From the NCBI RefSeq assembly GCF_001528745.1, contig NZ_BCNS01000162.1, positions 1 through 64,000 on the forward strand: 64,000 bases of DNA, read 5' to 3'. The position numbers were made by a program, and so were the translations under genes. A model generated the notes under the pieces. That model saw only the letters and a list, made by a program, of their open reading frames with translations, ran no database searches and was not told the origin of the DNA. Origin of the DNA: Marinobacterium profundum. Its GTDB lineage: Bacteria > Pseudomonadota > Gammaproteobacteria > Pseudomonadales > Balneatricaceae. This document shows positions 52,307 to 59,344 of this stretch, one piece after another (position 1 is the stretch's first letter; each line of letters begins with the position of its first letter).

Positions 52307-53299
52307 TTATTTCTTCTTGGTGTCGTTTTTAACCTGCTGCTTCAGCTCTGCCAACTGCTCCCGGACAGCCCCAAGCTCCCCAGTTATGGTTGCGTTTCGC
52401 TCGCGGGAGTCTGCCATCTCCTGGCGTACCTGGTCGCGCTCTCCCTGGGCTGCTGTGAGCCTGTCGGCGGTCCTCTGAATCTCCAGGGCGGCCTGCTTGC
52501 GCTGCTCCTGGTGCTGCTGCTCCTGCGCTTCAGCCTTAGCTCTGACCTGGGCAAATTCGCCGGATACGGCATCGAGACGCTGGCGAAGGTCGGCGGCGGC
52601 CGCTTCGGCCTTTTCCAGCTCCAGGCGGTGGCGCTCATCCTGGACGCGGGTCTGCTCCTGGTACTGCCGCTCCAAAGCCTTACGCTCCTGCTCGGCGTCT
52701 CTCCTCTGCTCCTTGGCTTCGGCCCGAGTCTCTGCCAGCTCCGCTTTCAGCTCCTCCACTCGTTCGGCCCGGTCTGCCGCCTGACGCTCGACGGTTGCCA
52801 GTGCCGTTTTAAGCTCCTGGATCTCGCTCCCCAGTGCGGCGATTTGTTCGGCCGACTCCTGGACCTTCTGCTGGCTTTCCTGGTGCTCCTGTTGCTCGGT
52901 GACGAGATGCTGAGTCAGCTCCTCCAGCTCAAGCCCTTGGGACTCGAAAGCGTCCGCCATTTCGCCGCGTAGCTGATCGGCCTCGGTCCGCTCCTCATCC
53001 CAGCCTTTTTGTGCGGCGGTCAGTGCTTCATTGGCCAACCCCTGTGCCTCAGTCCACGCGGTCGCCAACGCAGCCTGGAAAGCCTCCTGGACAGCAGCAG
53101 GGACAGCAACGGGCGCGGCCTGGCTGGTCTGCATCTTCCGCCATTCGCGCATAACGGCGCTGGTCGTGTTCATGTCCGCCTTTGCAGCGCGGCGCACCTC
53201 GTCAACGGTCGGCATCTTCTCGCGGCTGTTCTGCTCGTAAAGCTCGGTCGCCACCTGCACGATGCGGTCGTATGTCTCTGTCGGGATTCCCTGGGCCAT
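52307..53299 (-). CDS. kfrA: KfrA-like DNA-binding coiled-coil protein
   Basis: 330 residues. An N-terminal DNA-binding domain (ETYDRIVQVATELYEQNSRE, then MPTVDEVRRAAKADMNTTSA) is followed by a long Glu/Gln/Ala-rich coiled coil from about residue 90 to the end. This is the KfrA architecture of IncP, IncU and PromA plasmids, where it represses its own gene and supports stable inheritance. AT-rich repeats just upstream are its likely operator. Confidence 0.87.
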   Translation of the reverse strand: MAQGIPTETYDRIVQVATELYEQNSREKMPTVDEVRRAAKADMNTTSAVMREWRKMQTSQAAPVAVPAAVQEAFQAALATAWTEAQGLANEALTAAQKGWDEERTEADQLRGEMADAFESQGLELEELTQHLVTEQQEHQESQQKVQESAEQIAALGSEIQELKTALATVERQAADRAERVEELKAELAETRAEAKEQRRDAEQERKALERQYQEQTRVQDERHRLELEKAEAAAADLRQRLDAVSGEFAQVRAKAEAQEQQHQEQRKQAALEIQRTADRLTAAQGERDQVRQEMADSRERNATITGELGAVREQLAELKQQVKNDTKKK

Positions 53300-53327
53300 G
53301 GTGTCGCCTCCTGGTCTGGCTGTCTAT

Positions 53328-53364
53328 TTAATAATAATAATATTCTTATTATTATTATTATTAT
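53328..53364. promoter_or_regulatory. AT-rich repeat operator upstream of kfrA
   Basis: Tandem AAT units and then tandem ATT units form an inverted array around ATTCTT. KfrA operators are AT-rich inverted and direct repeats, so this fits autoregulation. Confidence 0.6.
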
Positions 53365-53374
53365 GCAAGATAAG

Positions 53375-53398
53375 AAAAACCCCAGCATTTACCGGGGT
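53375..53398 (-). terminator. Terminator of ardB
   Basis: On the minus strand ACCCC and GGGGT form a short GC stem followed by TTTTT. It separates ardB from the kfrA promoter. Confidence 0.7.
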
Positions 53399-53410
53399 CG
53401 CTGGGTTGGC

Positions 53411-53836
53411 TTAGTCGATGGCCGCCAGGATCTGGCCCGCCTCGGGGTGGTCCAGGGCGTATTCCCTCAGCGCGTGGTAATGGTCTGTCATGGCCTCCGA
53501 TCCGGTGGAGTTGGCCAGGTAGCCATAAGCGAACAGGCAAGCCACGATACCGGCCGCGTCTTTGCTCATCGAGCCCTCGAAGTAGTTGCCAGCCACTACC
53601 AGGCGCAATTCCCCCTCGCCCCTGGGGGCCATGTAAAAGCCACCGTTGGACAGGTTGTAAAACTCCCAGTAAGCCCCTTTGTAGTTCTGGACCAGCTCCT
53701 CCAGGTAGGCATACACCATAGTTTCAACGTGGCCCATCAAGCTCGCGAAATTACGGGGCAGGGCCTTTAGGCGGTCAGCCATCGGCACCAGGCGAGCGGT
53801 TACGGTGGATTCGATCTGTTCGGCGTTGTCGGTCAT
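53411..53836 (-). CDS. ardB: ArdB-family antirestriction protein
   Basis: 141 residues from the ATG at 53836 with GAGGA eight bases upstream. The family signature is strong: NYKGAYWEFYNLSNGGFYMA, YFEGSMSKDAAGIVACLFAY and HYHALREYALDHPEAG. ArdB blocks type I restriction without mimicking DNA. It is expressed from the third copy of the AATAC-N7-GTATT promoter and structured leader. In the predicted transfer direction it enters before the transfer genes, the usual place for anti-defence genes. Confidence 0.93.
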   Translation of the reverse strand: MTDNAEQIESTVTARLVPMADRLKALPRNFASLMGHVETMVYAYLEELVQNYKGAYWEFYNLSNGGFYMAPRGEGELRLVVAGNYFEGSMSKDAAGIVACLFAYGYLANSTGSEAMTDHYHALREYALDHPEAGQILAAID

Positions 53837-53844
53837 GTTTAAGT

Positions 53845-53933
53845 CCTCATGTCGAAGGGTGAAGCGCAACGGACTAAGTGGTGGTGCCCGCTGCAGACAT
53901 GGCTAATATAATACAGTAGAGGTATTATATCAA
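53845..53933 (-). promoter_or_regulatory. Promoter, operator and structured leader, copy 3
   Basis: Minus strand TTGATA (53928-53933), 17 bp, TATATT (53905-53910), spacer AATAC-N7-GTATT. The leader repeats the TAAGTGGTGGT loop (plus-strand reading) with an inner stem that reads as a G-U pair in RNA where copies 1 and 2 have A-U and G-C. Confidence 0.78.
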
Positions 53934-53938
53934 ACCTT

Positions 53939-54781
53939 ATTACGAGGGATTCCGACTGGTGTATCGATGGGAACTATTCGAGAATTTATTACGAGGAATT
54001 CCGACAAGGACCAAAGTTGGTAGTTATTACGAGGAATTCCGACAGCGTGACCGAGCCGCGTAAGCGGCTGTTAAGCGCACGGAGCGGGTTTTGATCATGT
54101 GTTGTGGTATCTGCGCGAACCTCCCGAAGGGAGCCCCAAGCTGTTAGGGCAGCGGGACCAGCTACCACAAATATTGACGAACTAAGGTTGCTGGTTCGCG
54201 TCCGTGGTTCCTTGTGTTCGCACAAGCGCTGATCCGCGCCCTATTGAACCAAAAGGCCGCGATTTCCAAGGTGGTTCAGGGTGAGCTGTTGGCAGAGGGA
54301 TAGCAGGCATATAGAGAGAGTGTCGACTTGTCGACGCATTTTTTACGGGCCTTTAGGCCCGTCTTAGGCCGACGCGAAGCGGCGGGGCGGAGAGAGCGAA
54401 GCGAACGAAGGGTAGGAGAGCGCTTGCGCGATATTTTAAAAGTCTTTTAATGATGTTTTAAAGATATTATAGGGAAGTATAGGGTGGCCTGTATCCCTTG
54501 CCATTCCTGGCTTTCAGCCACTCGGGGCTCTGTGAAAAACGAGGGATTCCGACTCCGCTACGAGGGATTCCGATTTGGTACGAGCAAATCCGACTCCATT
54601 ACGAGAGATTCCGCCTGGTTCTGCGGCCCGTGGCTACCCTGAAGCCCATTACGAGGGATTCCGACAAGGCAGGGGGAGGAGTATCTATTACGAGGGATTC
54701 CGACTCCGCTCCGCTGTGGTCAGCCCGCTCCAGCGCTTGACGCACAGCCCACTTTACGAGTAAAAAATAAAAGCCTCGTAA
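53939..54781. repeat. oriV: nine ATTACGAGGGATTCCGAC iterons and AT-rich segment
   Basis: Near-identical 18-bp iterons start at 53939, 53988, 54026, 54536, 54557, 54577, 54598, 54648 and 54687. Four of them are spaced 20-21 bp, about two helical turns. Between groups lie a GTCGACTTGTCGAC repeat (about 54322) and an AT-rich segment (54429-54475) suited to strand opening. Inverted half-iterons TTACGAG/CTCGTAA (54754-54781) just before repA fit the initiator autoregulatory operator. No gene is seen in 53957-54535. Confidence 0.9.
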
Positions 54782-54813
54782 TTAGCAAGCATACAACGCC
54801 ACGGGAGGGCAGT

Positions 54814-55572
54814 ATGGGTCGAGTTCTACATTTTAACTTTCCTGGTGATCCAGCCATCATAGATACAAACATTGTTTCTATTGATAACGCCCTAGTAAAC
54901 AGTGCCTATTCGATGACAACAAACGCCAAACGCCTCCTCGTGCTGGCGTTCGCACAACAGGACCCAAACCGATGCGTGAAAAAAGGGGAGCAACTAACCG
55001 CCAACATTACCGCTCGCCAATGGTCCGAACTATACAGATCTGGACGCCGCCCGTATGACGAACTCGAATCAGCGGCCCATGAGCTGCAAAGGGCTATCCT
55101 CCGCGTATATCCAACTGAAGAATACTACGAACAGTGGAATTTCACGGAAATGGCCAGATACTACGCAGCCGACAACCTGGACGATGCTCGCGTTGAAATC
55201 TCCTTTACTTCAAAGGTGAGCAATTTTCTCGGTGATTTGTTTGAACGATACACCAGTTATGACTTGCGGATGGTGGCTGAACTAAGCAGCTTCTACGCCA
55301 CTCGCATGTATGAATTGATAGCTCAGTATCGTGACGTTCGACTAGGGACAGGATGGGTTAAAAAGTCAATTGATGACCTAAAGGTCATTTTCGACGCGAC
55401 AGAAAAATACAAGCGTAACAATGACTTTGTTAAAAACTGCATCGTGAACGCTATCGCGGAACTCAACCAAAAAACAGATATGGAAGTGACTTACGAGCTG
55501 ACCAGGAAGGGACGCAGGTATGACATGCTCCACATGAACTTCAAGCCAAAGAAACAGATGCAGCTCCTCTAG
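54814..55572 (+). CDS. repA: Rep_3-family replication initiator
   Basis: 252 residues with two winged-helix-like halves (VNSAYSMTTNAKRLLVLAFA...; ELSSFYATRMYELIAQYRDV...; WVKKSIDDLKVIFDATEKY), as in RepB/RepE/Pi initiators. Monomers would bind the iterons and dimers the inverted half-sites upstream. GGGAGGG precedes the ATG. It marks the plasmid as iteron-controlled. The family alone does not settle the incompatibility group; the transfer and KfrA genes resemble PromA or IncP relatives more than any other group I know. Confidence 0.9.
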   Translation: MGRVLHFNFPGDPAIIDTNIVSIDNALVNSAYSMTTNAKRLLVLAFAQQDPNRCVKKGEQLTANITARQWSELYRSGRRPYDELESAAHELQRAILRVYPTEEYYEQWNFTEMARYYAADNLDDARVEISFTSKVSNFLGDLFERYTSYDLRMVAELSSFYATRMYELIAQYRDVRLGTGWVKKSIDDLKVIFDATEKYKRNNDFVKNCIVNAIAELNQKTDMEVTYELTRKGRRYDMLHMNFKPKKQMQLL

Positions 55573-55622
55573 GCTCATTTAACTGGCGCATAATCACTAG
55601 GCTCATTTAGGTGTGGTATTGA

Positions 55623-55868
55623 TGTCATTTTCAGAAGACGACTGCACCAGTTGAATGGGCGTAACGCCCGGTGTGCACTCGGCTTCTGACAGCCTAATAT
55701 CAGGAGTCGCCTGCGCGAATCTCCATGATGCTCAGTACTCCTATGCACGAAAGCGAGATCAGGAACAGCCGCCAAGTTGGTGACGCCGCATTGGTGCCAG
55801 GTTGCAGTGCACGTTCGAGTAGTGCTATCAGCTTTTGATATTCCGTGCAGTCACCTTCTGAAATGACA
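55623..55868. mobile_element. Tn402-like miniature inverted-repeat element, copy 1 (246 bp)
   Basis: Left end TGTCATTTTCAGAAGACG...CTGCAC (25 bp) and right end GTGCAGTCACC...GAAATGACA are inverted repeats of the Tn402/Tn5053 type. Internal GTGCAC...CTTCTGACAG and CTGCGCGAATC repeats resemble the sub-terminal transposase sites of those elements. There is no coding capacity. It lies 50 bp after repA. No target duplication was found. Confidence 0.8.
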
Positions 55869-55908
55869 GTCAGATTGATGTATACCCTAACTTGACGTCA
55901 GGCAAACG

Positions 55909-56156
55909 TGTCATTTTCAGAAGACGACTGCACCAACCGACTGGGCGGAACGCCCGGTGTGCACACGGCTTCTGACAGCCTACTATCAGGAGTTGCCTGC
56001 GCGAATCTCCACTATGCTCAGTACTCCTGTGCACGAAAGTGAGGTCGGGTACAGCCGCCAAGTTGGTTGACGCCGCATTGGTGCCAGGTCGCAGTGCACG
56101 TCCGAGTAGTGCTATCAGCTTTTGATATTCCGTGCAGTCGTCTTCTGAAAACGACA
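55909..56156. mobile_element. Tn402-like miniature inverted-repeat element, copy 2 (248 bp)
   Basis: Same structure and orientation as copy 1, with intact 25-bp ends (TGTCATTTTCAGAAGACG... and ...CTTCTGAAAACGACA). It is about 85-90 percent identical to copy 1 by eye. It stands directly upstream of a resolvase gene, where a res site would be expected; Tn402-type elements are known to favour res sites. Confidence 0.82.
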
Positions 56157-56178
56157 TCATAGATGTCATCCTGACAGA

Positions 56179-56559
56179 TTGAGCCTTGGAGGCATCAAAC
56201 GCATCGGCTATGTCCGGGTGAGCAGCTTCGGCCAGCATCCGGAACGGCAGCTTCAGCGCGCTCAGGTAAACAAGGTGTTCACCGACAAGGCCTCCGGCAA
56301 GAGCACTCAACGCCCGCAACTGGATGCCATGCTCGGCTTCGTGCGCGAGGGTGACACCGTGGTCGTGCACAGCATGGACCGCCTGGCCCGCAACCTCGAT
56401 GACCTGTGTCGCCTGGTGCAGAAGCTGATGCAACGCGGCATTCGCATTGAGTTTCTGAAGGAAAACCTGGTGTTTACCGGCGAGGACTCGCCCATGGCCA
56501 ACCTGATGCTGTCGGTGATGGGAGCGTCCGAGGCCTGGGGCTACCGCGAAGCGGTTTAG
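56179..56559 (+). pseudogene. Truncated Tn21/Tn501-like resolvase
   Basis: The first 110 residues are a clear serine resolvase (RIGYVRVSSFGQHPERQLQR; VVHSMDRLARNLDDLCRLVQ; FTGEDSPMANLMLSVMGA). After MLSVMGA, where full proteins continue AFAEFERALIRERQ, the frame reads SEAWGYREAV and stops. The DNA-binding domain is missing. The break coincides with the start of an attC-like half site, so cassette-type recombination may have cut it. TTG at 56179 or an internal codon would be the start. Confidence 0.85.
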
Positions 56560-56658
56560 TTCAACAGCCTGTTAGGCTGCTTGTGGAGCACTTCCGGTAG
56601 CGGCTAGGAACGTTCTCTCAGATTTGACTGAGACCGATTGAATCTCAAGGAGAAATAG

Positions 56659-57006
56659 GTGAGCAATATGGCACCGCCGCAACTGACGCTTTCGGGCACC
56701 GTCTATCATGGTAAACCACTTGCTGCGTCGCCCGGTGATGTGCGCCTGCATCCAGGTGCGAATGGGACGCCCTATATCGATGCCTACATCTACGATGGGC
56801 GGGAGTGGCGCAGCTTAGACTTGGCATCGCTTGGGGGCGCGCCTAGAACGTTCAATGATGCGGGACAAATTGGTGTTGTTATGCGCAATGCTGAGTCCGC
56901 GGTGTCGCGGCGCAAAGGCATGCCGGTGTACTACCAGCGCGTCGCATCCGGGAAGAGGAGCAGGTATGTATTCCGAGGAATCCCGTTTAACTCGCTTCGA
57001 TTGTAG
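56659..57006 (+). CDS. 115-residue cassette protein, unknown
   Basis: From GTG 56659 with AGGAG nine bases upstream. The sequence (QLTLSGTVYHGKPLAASPGD, then IDAYIYDGREWRSLDLASLG) suggests a small beta-rich protein. The C-terminus is basic and Ser/Arg-rich. No signal peptide or known family is seen. Being alone in a candidate gene cassette supports it being real; cassette genes are often small and of unknown function. Confidence 0.55.
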   Translation: MSNMAPPQLTLSGTVYHGKPLAASPGDVRLHPGANGTPYIDAYIYDGREWRSLDLASLGGAPRTFNDAGQIGVVMRNAESAVSRRKGMPVYYQRVASGKRSRYVFRGIPFNSLRL

Positions 57007-57093
57007 CGGGCTGCGACATAAATATCGTGAAGAACGGGGGCATCCAATGGAGAGAGCCCGGCCACCCATGTCCCTGGGGTAACAAACACAAGA

Positions 57094-57148
57094 GTTTAAC
57101 GAGGCGCTGCAGCCGACGGCTTCGCCGCGGCTGAGCTACGCGTTACGT
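57094..57148 (+). repeat. attC-like recombination site
   Basis: GTTTAAC (57094-57100) fits RYYYAAC, and GTTACGT (57142-57148) fits GTTRRRY with one mismatch. Between them CAGCCGACGGC and GCCGCGGCTG form an imperfect stem with one extra unpaired A on one arm, the hallmark that sets attC polarity. Confidence 0.55.
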
Positions 57149-57166
57149 CGATCGGCCCATGTCCGC

Positions 57167-57310
57167 TTGTGGTCGATGAGTCGCCCGACAGCCTACTGCC
57201 TGATAAAGCGGGTCATGGATCGGGACGGGATCAAGTGTAAGCAGGCGACAGGGAAGGGGCTTCGGCATGGGTGCGGCGTCGCGATGGTGACAGCCGCCCG
57301 CTGTTTGCCG
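57167..57310 (+). pseudogene. C-terminal fragment of a tyrosine recombinase
   Basis: SRPTAYCLIKRVMDRDGIKC, then KQATGKGLRHGCGVAMVTAA matches the region around the catalytic Arg (LRHG) of phage-type or transposon-type integrases. The catalytic Tyr segment that should follow is replaced by unrelated sequence. No start belongs to it. Nothing further is recognised from 57311 to 57551. Confidence 0.6.
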
Positions 57311-57551
57311 GTGCCTGGGGGGAATGATCCGATCCGAACTCTGCTGTCACCCCTATCTGTCCCCGCTTGATTGACCGATCCGTGACGTCCAGGACCAACA
57401 AGGCAGCGTAGCGCTCGTCTCGTCCCAGCTGAATCCACACAAATCCATACTAACTCGGTCTAATCCCATTGAATCAGATTTATTGGAACGCAGATTCGTG
57501 CGATTATCCGCAAATTACCTACATTCCGACATCTTGGTGGAAATCGACGTC

Positions 57552-57749
57552 ATGTCAGATCGCTGGTTGTCGGTCGAGGAGATCGCCGAGTACCTCGGCG
57601 TGAGCAAGGACACCGTTTATGCGTGGATCAGCAAACGGAACATGCCTGCTCATCGAATCGGCCGGCTTTGGAAATTCAAGACCGAGGAAGTCGATGAATG
57701 GGTGCGGTCTGGTGGCGCCGCAGAGAACGAGAGTCGAGGCAAGGAATGA
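57552..57749 (+). CDS. Excisionase-type helix-turn-helix protein at head of defence operon
   Basis: 65 residues from the ATG at 57552. It is a classic MerR-like/excisionase HTH_17 domain (WLSVEEIAEYLGVSKDTVYA, then WISKRNMPAHRIGRLWKFKTEEVDEW) and little else. Small proteins of this kind often precede restriction or DISARM/BREX operons, as regulators or as recombination directionality factors. The next gene follows within 70 bases. A longer frame from 57483 lacks a ribosome site. Confidence 0.75.
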   Translation: MSDRWLSVEEIAEYLGVSKDTVYAWISKRNMPAHRIGRLWKFKTEEVDEWVRSGGAAENESRGKE

Positions 57750-57815
57750 ATGACTTGCCTGCGGCTGGTTTCGATCGCCTCATCCGAAGGTCGAAACGAA
57801 ATGAGGAGATTTGAT

Positions 57816-58859
57816 GTGACAACGATGTCTTGTGTGGATTTGTTCTGCGGCGCGGGCGGCCTGACGCATGGCTTCGCCCTGGAAGGGCTGCCCGTGGTCG
57901 CCGGTATTGATCTGGACCCGGCCTGCCGCTTTCCCTATGAAGCCAATAACCAGGCCCGATTTGTCGAACGTGACATCAGCAAGGTCACCACGGCTGAACT
58001 GAAAGCGCTGTTCGGCGACGCCGACCTGACGATTCTCGCGGGTTGCGCTCCGTGCCAACCCTTCTCGACTTACGCGCAGCGCTACGAGCTGGATGGCAAG
58101 GATGGCAAGTGGGGTCTGCTATATGAATTTGCGCGTCTCGCCAAAGGCGCCAGACCCGATGTCATCACGATGGAGAACGTACCCACCGTCGCGAAGCACG
58201 AGGTGTTTCATGATTTCGTCGATACACTAAAACGGCTCGGCTACAACGTTTGGTTCGATGTCGTCGATAGCTCCCGTTACGGCGTCCCTCAGACGCGACG
58301 GCGCATGGTTCTGCTGGCATCCAAGCATGGCGATATCAAGATGATCGAGCCGACCCACGAAAAACCGACGACGGTTCGCCAAGCCATCGGTCGTTTGCGT
58401 CCACTGGGTGCCGGCGAGTCAGCCCCTAGGGACAAGTTGCACGTAACTTCGAGGCTGTCAGAGAAGAATCTCCAGCGGATCAAGGTCTCGAAACCCGGCG
58501 GCACCTGGCGCGACTGGCCGGACGATCTGGTCGCCGACTGCCACCGCGCCGAGAGCGGACGTACCTATCCGGGTGTCTACGGCCGCATGGAGTGGGACAA
58601 ACCAGCCCCGACCATGACAACACAGTGCTATGGATTTGGTAATGGTCGCTTCGGACATCCAGAGCAGGATCGAGCCATCTCCTTGAGAGAGGCCGCGATC
58701 TTGCAAAGCTTCCCGCGCGACTATGCATTCGTGCCGAAGGATGGAGAGGCTAGCTTCAAGGTTCTCGGTCGGCTCATCGGCAACGCGGTTCCCGTCGATC
58801 TCGGTCGTGCCATCGCGCGCAGCATCAACTCGCATATCGCATCGGTTGCGGCCCGATGA
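57816..58859 (+). CDS. DNA (cytosine-5) methyltransferase
   Basis: 347 residues from GTG 57816 (GAGGAG seven bases upstream); ATG 57801 is an alternative. Motif I is VDLFCGAGGLTHGF, the catalytic Cys80 is in CAPCQPFS, then MENVP, and QTRRRM is motif VIII. The target-recognition region is about 90 residues, and the C-terminal GNAVPVDLGRAI is motif X. It would methylate a cytosine at an unknown site. With the downstream Vsr-like gene it forms a Dcm-Vsr type pair. In class 2 DISARM a C5 enzyme (DrmMII) protects self DNA, but the helicase here is of the class 1 type. Confidence 0.92.
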   Translation: MTTMSCVDLFCGAGGLTHGFALEGLPVVAGIDLDPACRFPYEANNQARFVERDISKVTTAELKALFGDADLTILAGCAPCQPFSTYAQRYELDGKDGKWGLLYEFARLAKGARPDVITMENVPTVAKHEVFHDFVDTLKRLGYNVWFDVVDSSRYGVPQTRRRMVLLASKHGDIKMIEPTHEKPTTVRQAIGRLRPLGAGESAPRDKLHVTSRLSEKNLQRIKVSKPGGTWRDWPDDLVADCHRAESGRTYPGVYGRMEWDKPAPTMTTQCYGFGNGRFGHPEQDRAISLREAAILQSFPRDYAFVPKDGEASFKVLGRLIGNAVPVDLGRAIARSINSHIASVAAR

Positions 58860-58880
58860 CGAACTGATGAGGGCCTCCCG

Positions 58881-59336
58881 ATGTCGCGCATTCAGCCCTC
58901 GTCCCCCGAGACCAGTCGCCGCATGGCGAAGGTTCGGCAGAAGGGAACCGATGCCGAGATCGCACTGCGGCGAGAGCTGTACCGAAGAGGCCTGCGTTAC
59001 CGGGTCGACTACGAGATTCTGAAGAAACCTCGCCGCGTGGCAGATGTGGCATTTCCCGGGCTGAGGATCGCGATCTTCGTCGACGGGTGCTTCTGGCACG
59101 GTTGCCCCGAGCATGCATCGTGGCCGAAGCAGAACGCCGAGTTCTGGCGGCAGAAGATAGAGGCGAACCGCCTCAGGGACGTGGACACGAACGAGCGGCT
59201 TCGCAGCATGGGATGGACGGTACTGCGATTCTGGGAGCACGAGTCACCGGCCGAGGCTGCTGAAACCGTCGCGCGGATGGTCGCCATGGCCAGGTCGAAG
59301 CGCTACGCTTCGCCTGGCACACACGAGAAGAACTGA
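58881..59336 (+). CDS. vsr: Vsr-like mismatch endonuclease
   Basis: 151 residues with the Vsr fold signature: KGTDAEIALRRELYRRGLRY, VADVAFPGLRIAIFVDGCFW (catalytic Asp) and HGCPEHASWPKQNAEFW, then LRSMGWTVLRFWEHE. Vsr nicks at T-G mismatches left when 5-methylcytosine deaminates, so it offsets the mutagenic cost of the neighbouring C5 methylase. The ATG is 22 bases after the methylase stop. Confidence 0.92.
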   Translation: MSRIQPSSPETSRRMAKVRQKGTDAEIALRRELYRRGLRYRVDYEILKKPRRVADVAFPGLRIAIFVDGCFWHGCPEHASWPKQNAEFWRQKIEANRLRDVDTNERLRSMGWTVLRFWEHESPAEAAETVARMVAMARSKRYASPGTHEKN

Positions 59337-59344
59337 ACAGGAAG

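Larger units (their letters stand above)
56571..57148 (+). other. Probable integron gene cassette
   Basis: The left boundary GTTAGGC (56571-56577) is the classic integron core site, preceded by an attC-like right half (ACCGCGAAGCGGTTTAGTTC, then AACAGCCT). The right boundary is the attC-like site at 57094-57148. One gene lies between, in the usual orientation. No integrase gene is in the window. Confidence 0.55.

Noticed and set aside
53989..54225. Minus-strand 78-codon frame in oriV
   Set aside because: It runs through iterons, lacks a ribosome site and resembles no protein family.
54339..54356. Palindrome ACGGGCCTTTAGGCCCGT as a terminator
   Set aside because: No T-run follows on either strand and no gene ends nearby. 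Treated as an unexplained inverted repeat within oriV.
53939..54704. Regular short repeats resembling a CRISPR array
   Set aside because: Repeats are 18 bp, some spaced only 2-3 bases apart, next to a Rep gene, with no cas genes. They are iterons.
55570..55610. Direct repeat TAGGCTCATTTA twice after repA as a target duplication
   Set aside because: The copies are 29 bp apart with nothing between them that looks mobile, and they do not flank either miniature element.
55618..56161. Target duplications around the two miniature elements
   Set aside because: The flanking five bases (ATTGA, GTCAG, AAACG, TCATA) do not match in any pairing, so no clean single insertion event can be claimed.
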